A stretch of DNA of 64,000 nucleotides from Rhizobium sp. CCGE 510 (GCF_000292525.1 NZ_AEYF01000044.1:62001-126000), one strand, 5' to 3'; positions 1 to 9,136 are shown, numbered from the stretch's first letter. The notes: generated by a model from the letters alone, not told the origin. Program-made: numbers and translations.

Positions 1-102
1 TCCAGGCCCCGCGGCCAGCATCAGCACCGCGATGCTCGCCGATCCCGCAAGCCGCAGCTTGGCGATCCCATGGATTGCCACCGAATATTTCTTCTCGCCC
101 AT
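1..102 (-). CDS. N-terminal fragment of a gene cut by the left edge; possible exported protein
   Basis: Reading leftwards from an ATG at 102-100, an open frame of 34 codons runs to the first base of the window. It has a short basic start (MGEKKYS) and a hydrophobic stretch (IAVLMLAAGPG), as in a signal peptide or membrane anchor. The region in front of it (103-384) is AT-rich around 145-200, which suits a promoter. Too little is visible to assign a family. Confidence 0.4.
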   Translation of the reverse strand, partial: MGEKKYSVAIHGIAKLRLAGSASIAVLMLAAGPG

Positions 103-384
103 CTTCGCTCGCAAGTCGTCCCCACCGCCGGTCGCTCGCGTAGAAATAGGGCAATTAATTTAAATATTAGTAACCATGTTGCTAAATTTAATCAGCGGCG
201 ACGGGAGCAACGGCCATGCCCCGGATTTTTTCACTTTGGTGAAACCAATATCTTTGGGAGTAACACCTTCGCCCGACAAGATCGCTGCGGGTTTCGCTTC
301 GTTCAGCTCTTGAAGATCGACTGGTTTAGTGCGTCGCCCATCCGAGGCGCAGTCATCTGACGCATTCCCTCGGCTGCGCGGGCA

Positions 385-801
385 TCAGCCCATCGCCATC
401 CAAGCGGCGAGCCAGACCCACATGGCGGCGAGTACGAGGTATCCGGCGGCAAAGATCGGGCTGCGGTAGCGCAGATCGTTGCTGGAGACATGGATGGCGG
501 CATGGGCGTAACGCAGGGCGACGAAGGCCCAGGCGAGGCCGACGGCGACGATATTGTCGGCCTCGGTGGTATAGAGAAGAAGACAGCAGGCGTAGAACAG
601 CACCGGCAGTTCGAACTGGTTGGCGAGGCAGTTCTTGACGACGAGGCTTTCGGCCGGCTCGCCGCGATTTTCGCGATAGTCCGATTTGGCGATGCTGCCG
701 GCGCGGACCATTTTTGCGCGCCGCATGCCGAGAAGCGCATAAAGACCATAAACCAGCGCCACGTGAGCAAGGAGTGGCCAGAAGATTTGATAGCCGGTCA
801 T
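385..801 (-). CDS. MAPEG family membrane protein
   Basis: The product has 138 residues with about four hydrophobic helices. The arrangement is that of the MAPEG family (microsomal glutathione S-transferase / FLAP-like): an N-terminal helix, then an arginine-containing polar loop with N-R-G-E-P (about residues 45-49), then helices with N-Q-F-E-L-P and R-Y-A-H-A-A-I-H. Bacterial members of this size are usually uncharacterised inner-membrane proteins, some with glutathione-dependent activity. Substrate is unknown. It lies downstream of, and on the same strand as, the membrane-protein gene at 890-1444, with an 88-bp gap. Confidence 0.8.
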   Translation of the reverse strand: MTGYQIFWPLLAHVALVYGLYALLGMRRAKMVRAGSIAKSDYRENRGEPAESLVVKNCLANQFELPVLFYACCLLLYTTEADNIVAVGLAWAFVALRYAHAAIHVSSNDLRYRSPIFAAGYLVLAAMWVWLAAWMAMG

Positions 802-889
802 ATGGGCGCCCTAAGTACTTTTCCGCTTCAGCATTCGCTGCGAGCAGTAGCCGAAAGGCAAGCCGGATACCAGCGCCTGATCAAGGCAC

Positions 890-1444
890 TCAGTCATGGC
901 GCGCAGAGAGCCAGCGGAGAATGGCAAGCCGGGCGATAAGGATGAAGCAGATGGCGAGGCTTGCGAATTTAAGCCGTGTCATCCACGGCAGCAGCTCGGC
1001 TGCGAGATTTGCAGATCCACTGTCGCCGAAGGCGATCAGGCTGGCAATATTCTCACCATAGTCGGCAATGCCGTAGAGGAACGGCAGCAGGTAGACCGCC
1101 TTGGCGACGAGCGGATGGGCCGATCGCCCGAACCACGCGCCGGCGGGACCAAGCTTGGCGAAGGCGAGGAACAGCAGCGCCGTCAGCAATGCCGGGAAAA
1201 TCAGCTCCGGCCCGAAATACATGGCGCGCAGCAGCCTGGTCGCCGTCTCGTTCTCATCGAGCAGCGCCTGCATGTGGAAGACGACCGATTCGTCGTAGCC
1301 GGCGAAATAGGTGTCGAGCATTGCCTGCCCGGTTTCGTGCTTGAAGGGCACGACGAAGCCGAAGGTCGTCCAGGCGAGCACGGCAAGGCAGAGAGCTGCG
1401 AGCAGCGCGACGATCCAGAGAGGAATCCCGCTGCCCGCTTTCAT
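890..1444 (-). CDS. Hypothetical integral membrane protein, 184 aa
   Basis: The sequence has an N-terminal transmembrane segment (about residues 8-32) with a short positive start, a polar region of about 40 residues (35-75) with no cysteines, then three more hydrophobic segments (about 75-95, 115-135, 150-175). This predicts four helices with one large loop. The family is not recognised. It starts two bases after the guaB stop codon on the same strand, so it is probably co-transcribed with guaB; that implies shared expression, not shared function. Confidence 0.65.
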   Translation of the reverse strand: MKAGSGIPLWIVALLAALCLAVLAWTTFGFVVPFKHETGQAMLDTYFAGYDESVVFHMQALLDENETATRLLRAMYFGPELIFPALLTALLFLAFAKLGPAGAWFGRSAHPLVAKAVYLLPFLYGIADYGENIASLIAFGDSGSANLAAELLPWMTRLKFASLAICFILIARLAILRWLSARHD

Positions 1445-1446
1445 GA

Positions 1447-2931
1447 TCAGAGGCCAGCGCCCGGATAGTTCGGGCTTTCGCGGGTGATCGTCACGTCATG
1501 GGCGTGGCTCTCGCGAAGACCGGCGCCGGAGATGCGCACGAAAGTGGCCCGGTCCTGGAAGTCTTTCAGGTCCTTGCCGCCGACATAACCCATGGCCGCC
1601 TTGAGACCGCCGGCGAGCTGGTGGACGACGGCCGCGACCGGTCCCTTGTACGGCACCTGGCCTTCGATACCCTCGGGCACGAGCTTCAGCGTGTCGCGCA
1701 CCTCCGCCTGGAAATAACGGTCGGCCGAGCCGCGGGCCATGGCGCCGACGGAGCCCATGCCGCGATAGGCCTTGAAGGAACGGCCCTGGTAGAGATAGAC
1801 CTCGCCCGGGCTTTCATCGGTGCCGGCCAGCAGCGAGCCGATCATGACGGCGGAAGCGCCGGCGGCGATCGCCTTGGCAAGATCGCCGGAGAATTTGATG
1901 CCGCCATCGGCAATAACGGGCACGTCCTGAGCCTGTGCTGCCTGAACGGCCGACATGATGGCGGCGAGCTGCGGAACGCCGACGCCGGCAACGATGCGCG
2001 TCGTGCAGATCGAGCCAGGGCCGATACCGACCTTGACGGCATCGGCGCCGGCATCGATCAGCGCCCTGGTGCCGTCATAGGTGGCGACGTTGCCGGCCAT
2101 GATGCGCACCGAGTTGGACAGCTTCTTGACGCGGGTGACGGCATCGAGCACGCGCTGCGAATGGCCGTGGGCGGTATCGACGACCAGAAGGTCGACGCCA
2201 GCCTCGATCAGCCGTTCGGCGCGCTCGAAACCGTCATCGCCGACGCTGATGGCGGCAGCGGCGCGAAGCCTGCCCTGCGCATCCTTGGAGGCGTTCGGGT
2301 TCAGCTGCGACTTCTCGATATCCTTGACGGTGATAAGGCCGACACAGCGGCCTTCGGTATCGACGACCAGCAGCTTTTCGATGCGATGCGAATGCAGCAG
2401 GCGCTTGGCCTCCTGCTGATCGACGCTTTCCTTGACGGTGACCAGATTGTCCTTGGTCATCAGCTCGTGGATCTTCTGCTCCGGATCGGAGGCAAAGCGG
2501 ACGTCGCGGTTGGTCAGGATGCCGACAAGGCGGCCGGACTTCTCGACGACGGGAATGCCGGAGATGCTGTGCGATTTCATCAGGCCGAGCGCTTCGGCGA
2601 GTTTCTCATCCGGGCCGATGGTGACCGGATTGACGACCATGCCGCTTTCGAACTTCTTCACCTGGCGGACCTCTTCGGCCTGCTCGATCGGCGTCAGGTT
2701 GCGGTGGATGACCCCGAGGCCGCCGGCCTGGGCCATGGCGATCGCCAGGCGGCTTTCGGTGACGGTATCCATGGCCGAAGAAAGGATCGGGATGTTGAGA
2801 TCGAAATCCCGGGCGATGCGGGTCGCGATGTTCGTCTGGCCGGGCATGACCTCGGAGTGGCCGGGCTGCAGCAGCACGTCGTCGAAGGTAAGCGCGTCGG
2901 CGCCGGTTGCCGTTTCAATGATGCGTGCCAT
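1447..2931 (-). CDS. guaB: Inosine-5'-monophosphate dehydrogenase
   Basis: IMPDH oxidises IMP to XMP with NAD+, the committed step of GTP synthesis in the cytoplasm. The 494-residue length is normal. The N-terminal barrel part contains TFDDVLL. A pair of CBS domains (about 95-210) is inserted in the barrel. The catalytic loop GPGSICTTR places the nucleophile Cys near residue 309. The phosphate-binding ADGGIKFSGD and the flap with RGMGSVGAM follow. I chose ATG at 2931 with an AAGGA site 9 bases upstream over the TTG two codons earlier. It is the first gene of a probable unit with the membrane-protein genes downstream. Confidence 0.97.
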   Translation of the reverse strand: MARIIETATGADALTFDDVLLQPGHSEVMPGQTNIATRIARDFDLNIPILSSAMDTVTESRLAIAMAQAGGLGVIHRNLTPIEQAEEVRQVKKFESGMVVNPVTIGPDEKLAEALGLMKSHSISGIPVVEKSGRLVGILTNRDVRFASDPEQKIHELMTKDNLVTVKESVDQQEAKRLLHSHRIEKLLVVDTEGRCVGLITVKDIEKSQLNPNASKDAQGRLRAAAAISVGDDGFERAERLIEAGVDLLVVDTAHGHSQRVLDAVTRVKKLSNSVRIMAGNVATYDGTRALIDAGADAVKVGIGPGSICTTRIVAGVGVPQLAAIMSAVQAAQAQDVPVIADGGIKFSGDLAKAIAAGASAVMIGSLLAGTDESPGEVYLYQGRSFKAYRGMGSVGAMARGSADRYFQAEVRDTLKLVPEGIEGQVPYKGPVAAVVHQLAGGLKAAMGYVGGKDLKDFQDRATFVRISGAGLRESHAHDVTITRESPNYPGAGL

Positions 2932-3056
2932 GGCCAATTTCCTTCATTTAATAGAAATGCAACCTGGCCCGGAAACGAATCGTCCGCCCCGGCAGTGTGC
3001 ATGGGATTGCTTGGAAGTTGGCGAGGGCTGGTAACACGTCTATGACAGGAAGGAAA

Positions 3057-3087
3057 TAGCAAAAAGCCCGGCCTATCCGCCGGGCTC
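3057..3087 (-). terminator. Rho-independent terminator of the MBL-fold gene
   Basis: On the minus strand GCCCGGC (3085-3079) pairs with GCCGGGC (3072-3066) across a 6-base loop and is followed by five T residues. It lies 125 bases beyond the stop of the MBL-fold gene and before guaB, so it should separate their transcripts. Confidence 0.8.
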
Positions 3088-3211
3088 GGCATGGGTGCCA
3101 TGCGTCTGGAGCATCCCCTCATTTCCTCAGCTCATGGCGATGCCCTATCTCTTTGTTTTCACAGACTCCGGACGCAAAACCACAGCGCAGTTTTGCTGGA
3201 ATTGCTGCAGA

Positions 3212-4204
3212 TCAGATGTCGAACTGATAGGTCTTTGGCACGAAGCGATAACCACCATCCTGCCTCTCGACGAAGCCGACCGCGGGGAACGGCATGTGGT
3301 AACCGAGGAAGGCGATCTTCTCGGCGGCGATCATCTCGAAAACCTTGCGGCGGGTGGCGGCTGCCTGCGTCTTGTCCATGTCGAAGCGCACTTCCCAATC
3401 CGGCCGCAGCAGCGACAGGATATAATGGTTGGCGGTATCGCCTGTGAGAACCAGGCGCTTGCCCTCGGATTCGACGTGGAACACCATATGCCCCGGCGAG
3501 TGGCCGGCCGCCAGCATCGCCGTTACGCCGGGGGCGAAACTGTCGCCGTCCTTGATGAACGTGGTCTTTTCGGCAAGCGGTGCGACATTGGCGAGCACCG
3601 CCTTGTGGCCGCCTTCGGCCGGCGTGCCCTCGCGTGATTTGTCCGACCAGAAATCATACTCGGTCTGGCCGACGACATAGCGGGCATTCTTGAAGGCGGC
3701 CGCGCCGTTTTCCATCAGGCCGCCGATATGATCGCCGTGCAGATGGGTCAGCGCCACCACGGTGACGTCGTCGGCCGAATAGCCCGCGGCCTTCAGGCCT
3801 TCGGCAAGCTGGCCGGCGCCCCGTGCGCGACCGCCAGCGCCGAAACCGGTATCGACGAGAATGACCTCCGAACCGGTATCGATGAGAGCCGGCGTATATC
3901 CGTTCATGAACTTGTCGGCCGGCAGGAAGTTTGCGGTCAGCAATGCTTTGACGGTTTCGGGATCCTGATTGGTGCCGAAGGTTTCGTGCGGGTTTTCGGA
4001 GACATTGGTGCCGTCGCGCACAACGGTGAATTTATAGGAACCGAGTTTGAATTGATTGATCTGCGGCGCAGGCGTTATGTTCATAGTATTGCTTTCTCCA
4101 GTTGCGGCCGCTTCGGCCTTTTCTCTAAAAATGGCCGGCGCGGCGAGCAGGCCGAGGCCTGCGGCAAAAAGAGTGCGCCGCTTTATTCCTGCCGAAATTT
4201 CCAT
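3212..4204 (-). CDS. Exported metallo-beta-lactamase-fold hydrolase
   Basis: The 330-residue product begins with a twin-arginine-type signal (KRRTLFAAGLGLLAAPA, about residues 8-24), so it is probably exported folded to the periplasm. The MBL zinc-site motif HLHGDHIGG is intact, a GHSPGHMVF segment supplies a further histidine, and TGDT supplies the bridging aspartate. This is the pattern of Zn-dependent lactonase/hydrolase-like members. The start is ATG at 4204 with GAGG 8 bases upstream; an upstream in-frame extension would bury the signal. Substrate is unknown; quorum-signal lactonase and generic hydrolase are both possible. Confidence 0.85.
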   Translation of the reverse strand: MEISAGIKRRTLFAAGLGLLAAPAIFREKAEAAATGESNTMNITPAPQINQFKLGSYKFTVVRDGTNVSENPHETFGTNQDPETVKALLTANFLPADKFMNGYTPALIDTGSEVILVDTGFGAGGRARGAGQLAEGLKAAGYSADDVTVVALTHLHGDHIGGLMENGAAAFKNARYVVGQTEYDFWSDKSREGTPAEGGHKAVLANVAPLAEKTTFIKDGDSFAPGVTAMLAAGHSPGHMVFHVESEGKRLVLTGDTANHYILSLLRPDWEVRFDMDKTQAAATRRKVFEMIAAEKIAFLGYHMPFPAVGFVERQDGGYRFVPKTYQFDI

Positions 4205-4453
4205 ATGTCCATCCTCTGTGAGATGCGGTGCGTCGCCGCTCGGCCCCCGATGTCGATTCCGGCCGGATTCTTGCCCCGACAGGGTAAACATATGCCAATC
4301 TTGGCGGTTGATGTTGTCGGACAAGCCGTCTCACGCAGACGTGAAGCAAACATGTCGTCGAACCGGGTTTGAGCATTGGCAGGCCTCTGAAGTGGGTCTA
4401 AACAGCACGGGCCTTCCCAGCCCCCATCCGCAGCCCATCAAGGCCTCCCGCCT

Positions 4454-5878
4454 ATGAACCGCATCGTCCCGTTGATCCTTGCCGTCGCCCTTTTCATGGA
4501 ACAGATGGACTCCACCGTCATTGCCACGGCGCTGCCGGCGATCGCAGCGGATCTCAATGTCGGGCCGATCACGCTGAAGCTGGCGCTGACCTCCTATATG
4601 GTAGCGCTGGCGGTGTTCATCCCGGTCAGCGGCTGGATGGCCGACAGGTTCGGCGCCAAGAAAATCTTCCGCCTTGCCATCTCGGTCTTCGTCATCGGCT
4701 CGATTTTCTGCGCCATCTCGTCCAATCTCGTCGAATTCGTCTTCGCCCGCTTCCTGCAGGGCATGGGCGGCGCGATGATGACGCCGGTCGGCCGTCTCGT
4801 GCTGGTGCGCACAACGAAGCGCAGCGATCTGGTTTCAGCCATGGCGCTGCTGACCATTCCAGCGCTGGTCGGCCCGCTCACCGGTCCGCCGCTCGGCGGC
4901 TTCATCACCACCTATTTCAGCTGGCACTGGATCTTCCTGATCAACGTGCCGGTCGGCATCATCGGCATCTGGCTCGCAACGATCTTCCTGCCGGAGGTCG
5001 AGGCGACGGCGCCGCCGAGGCTCGATTTCACCGGTTTCGTGCTGACCTCGCTTTCGGCCGCCGGCGTCGTCTTCGGCCTTTCGGTAGTCAGCCTGCCGGC
5101 CCTGCCCCCGGTTATCGGCATTACCGCCACTCTGATCGGCCTCGTCTGCGGCTTCCTCTATATCCGCCATGCCAAACGCCACCCGGCGCCGATCCTCAAC
5201 CTCAACCTGTTCAAGAACCCGACCTTCCGGGCCTCCACCTTGGGCGGCACGCTCTTCCGTATTTGCGTCGGCGCCATGCCCTTCCTGACACCGCTGATGC
5301 TGCAGCTCGGCTTCGGGCTGACGCCGTTCCAATCCGGCCTAATCACCTTTGCCGGAGCGATCGGGGCGATCACCACCAAGTTCATGGCAAAACGCGTCTT
5401 CGCGGCCGCCGGCTTCCGGACGACGCTTCTCTGCGCCGCCGTGGTGACGACTGTTGTGACCGTTATTACCGGCCTGTTCACGCCAGCAACGCCGCATCTC
5501 GTCATCATCGGCGTGCTGCTGCTCGGCGGCTTCTCCCGCTCCTTCATGTTCACCGGCGTCAATGCGCTTGCCTTCGCCGATATCGAGGATGCCGAAGCCA
5601 GCCAGGCGACATCGATGAGTTCGGTGATGCAACAGGTCAGCCTGGCGCTCGGGGTTGCGGTCGCAGCCGCGATCCTGGAAAGCTCGATCTATATCCGGGG
5701 CGAAGCCTTGCAGGTCGCCGATTTCCATCTTGCCTTCTATATCATCGCGGGACTGACGGTCATTGCGACCATCCCCTTCATCCGGATGGATCGCAATGCC
5801 GGCGCGCTCGTTTCCGGCCACCGCGCAAAGGTGGTGATGCAGTCTCCGATCGACGTCGAGCAGCCGGTGGTGAAATAG
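4454..5878 (+). CDS. MFS drug exporter, DHA2 (14-TM) family
   Basis: The 474-residue product has the long, almost fully hydrophobic profile of 14-helix DHA2 exporters. The first helix carries MEQMDSTVIATALPAI, where the family has a conserved D-x-T. Motif A is present as GWMADRFGAKKIF, followed by RFLQGMGGAMMTPVGR (motif B region) and GPPLGGF (motif C region). Such proteins use the proton gradient to expel hydrophobic drugs or cations. It is divergent from the MBL-fold gene and convergent with the VOC gene, 7 bases apart. No adjacent regulator or membrane-fusion partner is seen. Confidence 0.9.
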   Translation: MNRIVPLILAVALFMEQMDSTVIATALPAIAADLNVGPITLKLALTSYMVALAVFIPVSGWMADRFGAKKIFRLAISVFVIGSIFCAISSNLVEFVFARFLQGMGGAMMTPVGRLVLVRTTKRSDLVSAMALLTIPALVGPLTGPPLGGFITTYFSWHWIFLINVPVGIIGIWLATIFLPEVEATAPPRLDFTGFVLTSLSAAGVVFGLSVVSLPALPPVIGITATLIGLVCGFLYIRHAKRHPAPILNLNLFKNPTFRASTLGGTLFRICVGAMPFLTPLMLQLGFGLTPFQSGLITFAGAIGAITTKFMAKRVFAAAGFRTTLLCAAVVTTVVTVITGLFTPATPHLVIIGVLLLGGFSRSFMFTGVNALAFADIEDAEASQATSMSSVMQQVSLALGVAVAAAILESSIYIRGEALQVADFHLAFYIIAGLTVIATIPFIRMDRNAGALVSGHRAKVVMQSPIDVEQPVVK

Positions 5879-5885
5879 GGCGGCC

Positions 5886-6269
5886 CTATTCGGGGTTTTC
5901 ACAGACGGCGCTGATTTTGTTGCCGTCGAGATCTCTCACATAGGCGGCATAGAAATGGGCATGATAGGAGCGCAGGCCGGGCTCGCCCTCGTCCACTCCG
6001 CCCGCCGCTATCGCCGCCGCATGGAAGGCATCGACATCCGCCCGGCGTTCGGCCGCAAAGGCGACCATGGCGCCATTGCCTGATGTTGCCCGGCGGCGAT
6101 TGAACGGGGTCACCACCCAGAAGCGGCAGCGCGTATCGCCGTCGGCGGAATAGCCGATTTCCTCCTCCGAATAGTGCTGGCGGCGATAGCCAAGCAGAGG
6201 CAGCACGGCATCATAAAAATGCCCTGCGCGATAGAGGTCGTTGGTTCCGAGCGTGACGTAAAGAAGCAT
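5886..6269 (-). CDS. VOC (glyoxalase/bleomycin-resistance) family protein
   Basis: The product has 127 residues and the paired beta-alpha-beta-beta-beta layout of one VOC unit. It opens with YVTLGTNDLYRAGHFYD and ends with HAHFYAAYVRDLDGNKI, where the C-terminal metal ligand of the fold normally sits in a D-x-D-G-N context. This subgroup is common and mostly uncharacterised; it could be a lyase or a binding protein. It ends almost against the exporter gene on the other strand. Confidence 0.8.
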   Translation of the reverse strand: MLLYVTLGTNDLYRAGHFYDAVLPLLGYRRQHYSEEEIGYSADGDTRCRFWVVTPFNRRRATSGNGAMVAFAAERRADVDAFHAAAIAAGGVDEGEPGLRSYHAHFYAAYVRDLDGNKISAVCENPE

Positions 6270-6423
6270 GGGGATCCGCGGTTCAAATCCTTATAGCGCC
6301 GCGCGTCCTTCGAGAGGCGCGAAGGACGCTGGAACGCTTTCAACTGCTGCAGTTTACCCTAAAATCGATGCCGATTTAAGGATTCATCCAAGAGATCGCC
6401 AACATCGGACAGGACCGGGAAGA

Positions 6424-7143
6424 TCAGGGTTGCTCTGCTTCCGCTTCGGCCTTGCGCCCCTTGAAGCCCTTGGCGAGCAGGAACATCTCGACCGATTCGG
6501 CGCGCGACGAGTTTGGCTTGACATGGACGACCTGACGGAAGTGCTGCTTCAGCATGGCGAGCAGCTCACGCTCGGTGCCGCCCTGGAAGGACTTGGTGAG
6601 GAAATGTCCGCCTTCTCCCAACACCTCGACGGCGAAATGCGCCGCGACTTCGCAGAGATGCATGGTGCGCAGATGGTCGGTGCGGTGGTGGCCGGTGGTC
6701 GGCGCAGCCATATCCGATATGACAAGATCAGGCGTGCCGCCAACCGCCTCCAGCAGCTTTTCCGGCGCACTGGGATCGAGGAAATCGAGCTGCAGGATTT
6801 TCACCCCGGGCAGCTGGGTCATTTCCAGGAAATCGATCGCCGCCACCCGGATATCCTCATCCGTCGAGCCGGTGACCTTGGCGGCGATCTGCGACCAACT
6901 GCCGGGTGCCGCACCCAGATCGATGATGCGCTTGGCGCCGCGCAGGATATGGTGCTTCTCGTCGATCTCCAGCAGCTTGAAGGCGGCGCGGGCACGGTAG
7001 CCTTCGAGCTGGGCGCGCTGCACATAGGGGTCATTGATGTGGCGCTGCAGCCATTGGCGCGAGGAGGCCTTCATCTTCTTGTTCTTGACGCGCTGGCCGA
7101 GCTTGCGGCCGGTGCGGTTTCCCGCGATCGGTGCCTTGGTCAT
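6424..7143 (-). CDS. rlmE: 23S rRNA 2'-O-ribose methyltransferase RlmE (FtsJ/RrmJ)
   Basis: RlmE methylates U2552 (E. coli numbering) in the 23S rRNA A-loop using SAM. The 239-residue product has the SAM site IDLGAAPGSWSQ (about residues 72-83), an acidic DFLD, the catalytic-core DMAAPTTGH and KSFQGG with the active-site lysine, consistent with the K-D-K-E tetrad of FtsJ. The basic N-terminal tail before residue 30 is longer than in E. coli, as in other rhizobia. It lies 107 bases downstream of ppx, with a palindromic element between them. Confidence 0.94.
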   Translation of the reverse strand: MTKAPIAGNRTGRKLGQRVKNKKMKASSRQWLQRHINDPYVQRAQLEGYRARAAFKLLEIDEKHHILRGAKRIIDLGAAPGSWSQIAAKVTGSTDEDIRVAAIDFLEMTQLPGVKILQLDFLDPSAPEKLLEAVGGTPDLVISDMAAPTTGHHRTDHLRTMHLCEVAAHFAVEVLGEGGHFLTKSFQGGTERELLAMLKQHFRQVVHVKPNSSRAESVEMFLLAKGFKGRKAEAEAEQP

Positions 7144-7158
7144 GCCTTCCCCTTATCC

Positions 7159-7204
7159 AGAGCATGGTGCCGAAACGTGGGCGCGGTTTTCGGCATCATG
7201 CTCT
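7159..7204. repeat. RIME-like intergenic palindrome
   Basis: An inverted repeat, AGAGCATGGTGCCGAAA against TTTTCGGCATCATGCTCT, is separated by about 11 bases between ppx and rlmE. Its sequence and position match the Rhizobium intergenic mosaic (RIME) palindromes, which are scattered between genes in these genomes. The transcript would form a long hairpin that could reduce or punctuate read-through from ppx into rlmE. Confidence 0.7.
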
Positions 7205-7250
7205 ATTTCTTCGATTATATCCGGATTCAGATCTTAGGCGTGGCCGAAAA

Positions 7251-8822
7251 TCATCCGGATCTGGCCCGCTGGCCGCGGCGGTTGCGCTGGCGCCGCCACA
7301 CGCCGTCATCGGCCATCATGTCGGTGAGCAAGCCTTCCCTCAAGCCGCGATCGGCAACGCGCATGCGCGGACTCGGCCAGCGGCGGCGGATCGCCTCGAG
7401 AATGGCGCAGCCGGCGAGCACCAGATCGGCCCGATCAGGCCCGATGCAGGGATTGGCGGCGCGGCTTTCGAAATTCCAGGAGAGCAGCTTTGCCTGCATG
7501 GCGGAGACCTCGTCATCGGACAGCCAGATGCCGTCGACCTTGCGCCGGTCATATCGCGGCAGATCGAGATGGACGCCGGCAAGCGTCGTCACCGTCCCCG
7601 ATGTGCCGATCAGGTGGAAATCGCCGGTCTGGGCGACCTCGATCTCCGGGCAATCGAAGCCTTCGAGCATGCCTCCGACTTCGCGCACCATGCCTTCGAA
7701 AGCTTCCGGCGTAACGTCGTGCCCGCCATGACGCTCCGACAGCGTCACGACGCCGACCGGCAGCGAGGTCCAGTGGGTGATGTGATTGGCGAGGCGACTG
7801 TAACGATTGTCACCGATGCGAATGACGGCGATCTCCGACGAACCGCCGCCGATATCGAAGAGCACGACGGAGCGTGTCTCACGCCCGACCAGCGACGAGC
7901 AGCCGGAAACGGCGAGCCGCGCTTCGGTCTCGCGATCGATGATTTCGAGCGAGAGACCGGTTTCGGCAACGACCCGGGCAAGGAATTCCTCACCATTGAC
8001 CGCCTGGCGGCAGGCCTCGGTGGCGATCAGCCGCATGCGACGGATCTCCCGGTTCCTGAGCTTCGAGGCGCAGATCTTCAGGGCTTCTACCGCCCTTTCC
8101 ATCGCCTCGTCGGACAGTCGGCCCCTGGCCGCAAGGCCTTCGCCAAGCCGCACGATACGGGAAAAGGCGTCGACCACCCGGAATTGCCCCGGGCGGGTCG
8201 GCTGGGCGATGAGGAGGCGGCAATTGTTGGTGCCAAGGTCGAGAGCGGCATAGAGGTCATCCGGCCATGCATGTTCGCCGGCCTGGCGATCTCCCTGAAA
8301 ACCGGTATGGCCTTGACTATCCTGGCGGCCCTTGCGGTTGGCAGCTGTGCCGTTCGGCGTATCGCGCGGAATAGCACTGCGCACCGTCTCTTCGGCGCGG
8401 CTTTCCTGTTGCGAGGCACCCGATGGTTTTGCCGACGTCAGCGGCCGGCCCTGAAGACCGCGCTTGCCGCGGTGCTTGCGGCGATTGCGCCGGCCCGGCG
8501 TCGAATCGCCTTCGGAGTGAGCAGCGTTACCCGCCGCTTCCGTCTGCTCTATCACCTGGGGATGAGATGAGCCGTCCTGCGGCCCACCATGGCCGCCACG
8601 GCGGCGACGCTTTCGCTTGCGGGCCGGATTGCCGGCTGCATCTTCCATCGGGCGCGCAGGCTGTCCGGCACCGCCGGTAGGCTCATGCGAAGCGGGATGA
8701 GCCGCGCTGCGGGATTGCCCGCCACGCTTGCCCTTGCGGCGCCTGGACTTCTTGCCGTCCTTGCGCCCTGCCGCCGACGCCCCGTCAAATTGCGGCTTTG
8801 CGCCGCCTTCGGGGTCTTCCAC
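7251..8822 (-). CDS. ppx: Exopolyphosphatase / pppGpp phosphohydrolase family with a long basic N-terminal tail
   Basis: The C-terminal domain begins near residue 190 with YAALDLGTNNCRLLIA (phosphate 1 motif) and continues with VLFDIGGGSSEIAVI (phosphate 2), the ASKHA fold of Ppx/GppA. These enzymes remove terminal phosphate from polyphosphate or from pppGpp; which applies here cannot be told. The first 190 residues are low-complexity and very basic, with Lys/Arg clusters near 23-33, 68-76 and 110-121, and are absent from E. coli Ppx. The start is GTG at 8822. It precedes rlmE on the same strand. Confidence 0.88.
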   Translation of the reverse strand: MEDPEGGAKPQFDGASAAGRKDGKKSRRRKGKRGGQSRSAAHPASHEPTGGAGQPARPMEDAAGNPARKRKRRRRGGHGGPQDGSSHPQVIEQTEAAGNAAHSEGDSTPGRRNRRKHRGKRGLQGRPLTSAKPSGASQQESRAEETVRSAIPRDTPNGTAANRKGRQDSQGHTGFQGDRQAGEHAWPDDLYAALDLGTNNCRLLIAQPTRPGQFRVVDAFSRIVRLGEGLAARGRLSDEAMERAVEALKICASKLRNREIRRMRLIATEACRQAVNGEEFLARVVAETGLSLEIIDRETEARLAVSGCSSLVGRETRSVVLFDIGGGSSEIAVIRIGDNRYSRLANHITHWTSLPVGVVTLSERHGGHDVTPEAFEGMVREVGGMLEGFDCPEIEVAQTGDFHLIGTSGTVTTLAGVHLDLPRYDRRKVDGIWLSDDEVSAMQAKLLSWNFESRAANPCIGPDRADLVLAGCAILEAIRRRWPSPRMRVADRGLREGLLTDMMADDGVWRRQRNRRGQRARSG

Positions 8823-8997
8823 GTTGTTTTTCCACCGCGCCGCGCAAGTTCTGAGGTATGCAGCAGGCGCTCGTTTGATTTTTGCGTTGCGGCAAGAATA
8901 TCAGCGCCCGCCGAAATCGCCAAATTCTTTTTTGGACAGGGATTTGCAGCGATATTCCGCCCTTCCCCGCACAGCCGATTTTTTTCAAATCGGGTAT

Positions 8998-9025
8998 TTG
9001 CAATCCGAACACTTTTGGTTATAAG
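8998..9025 (+). promoter_or_regulatory. Possible promoter of tRNA-Gln
   Basis: TTGCAA and TATAAG are separated by 16 bases, 37 bases before the first base of the tRNA. This is a plausible sigma-70-type promoter judged by eye only. Confidence 0.4.
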
Positions 9026-9061
9026 CCCGCACAGCAACGAAGCGGCCATTGCGTCGCCTTG

Positions 9062-9136
9062 TTGGGGAATAGTTCAATGGTAGAACGACGGACTCTGACT
9101 CCGTTAATCTTGGTTCGAGTCCAGGTTCCCCAGCCA
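9062..9136 (+). tRNA. tRNA-Gln (anticodon CUG)
   Basis: A full cloverleaf can be drawn. TGGGGAA pairs with TTCCCCA in the acceptor stem, the D arm is GTTC/GAAC, the anticodon stem is ACGGA/TCCGT around the loop CTCTGAC (anticodon CTG), and the T arm contains TTCGAGT. A discriminator G and encoded CCA complete the 75 nt. Its 3' end is the attachment site of the island that follows. Confidence 0.96.

Noticed and set aside
1498..3045. A 515-codon plus-strand frame
   Set aside because: It lies antisense to guaB, whose protein is unmistakable. The frame is Asp/Gly/Ala-rich without family motifs, the usual shadow of a GC-rich gene.
6268..8570. Two long plus-strand frames (487 and 479 codons)
   Set aside because: They are antisense to rlmE and ppx, overlap each other, and have no recognisable domain or start site.
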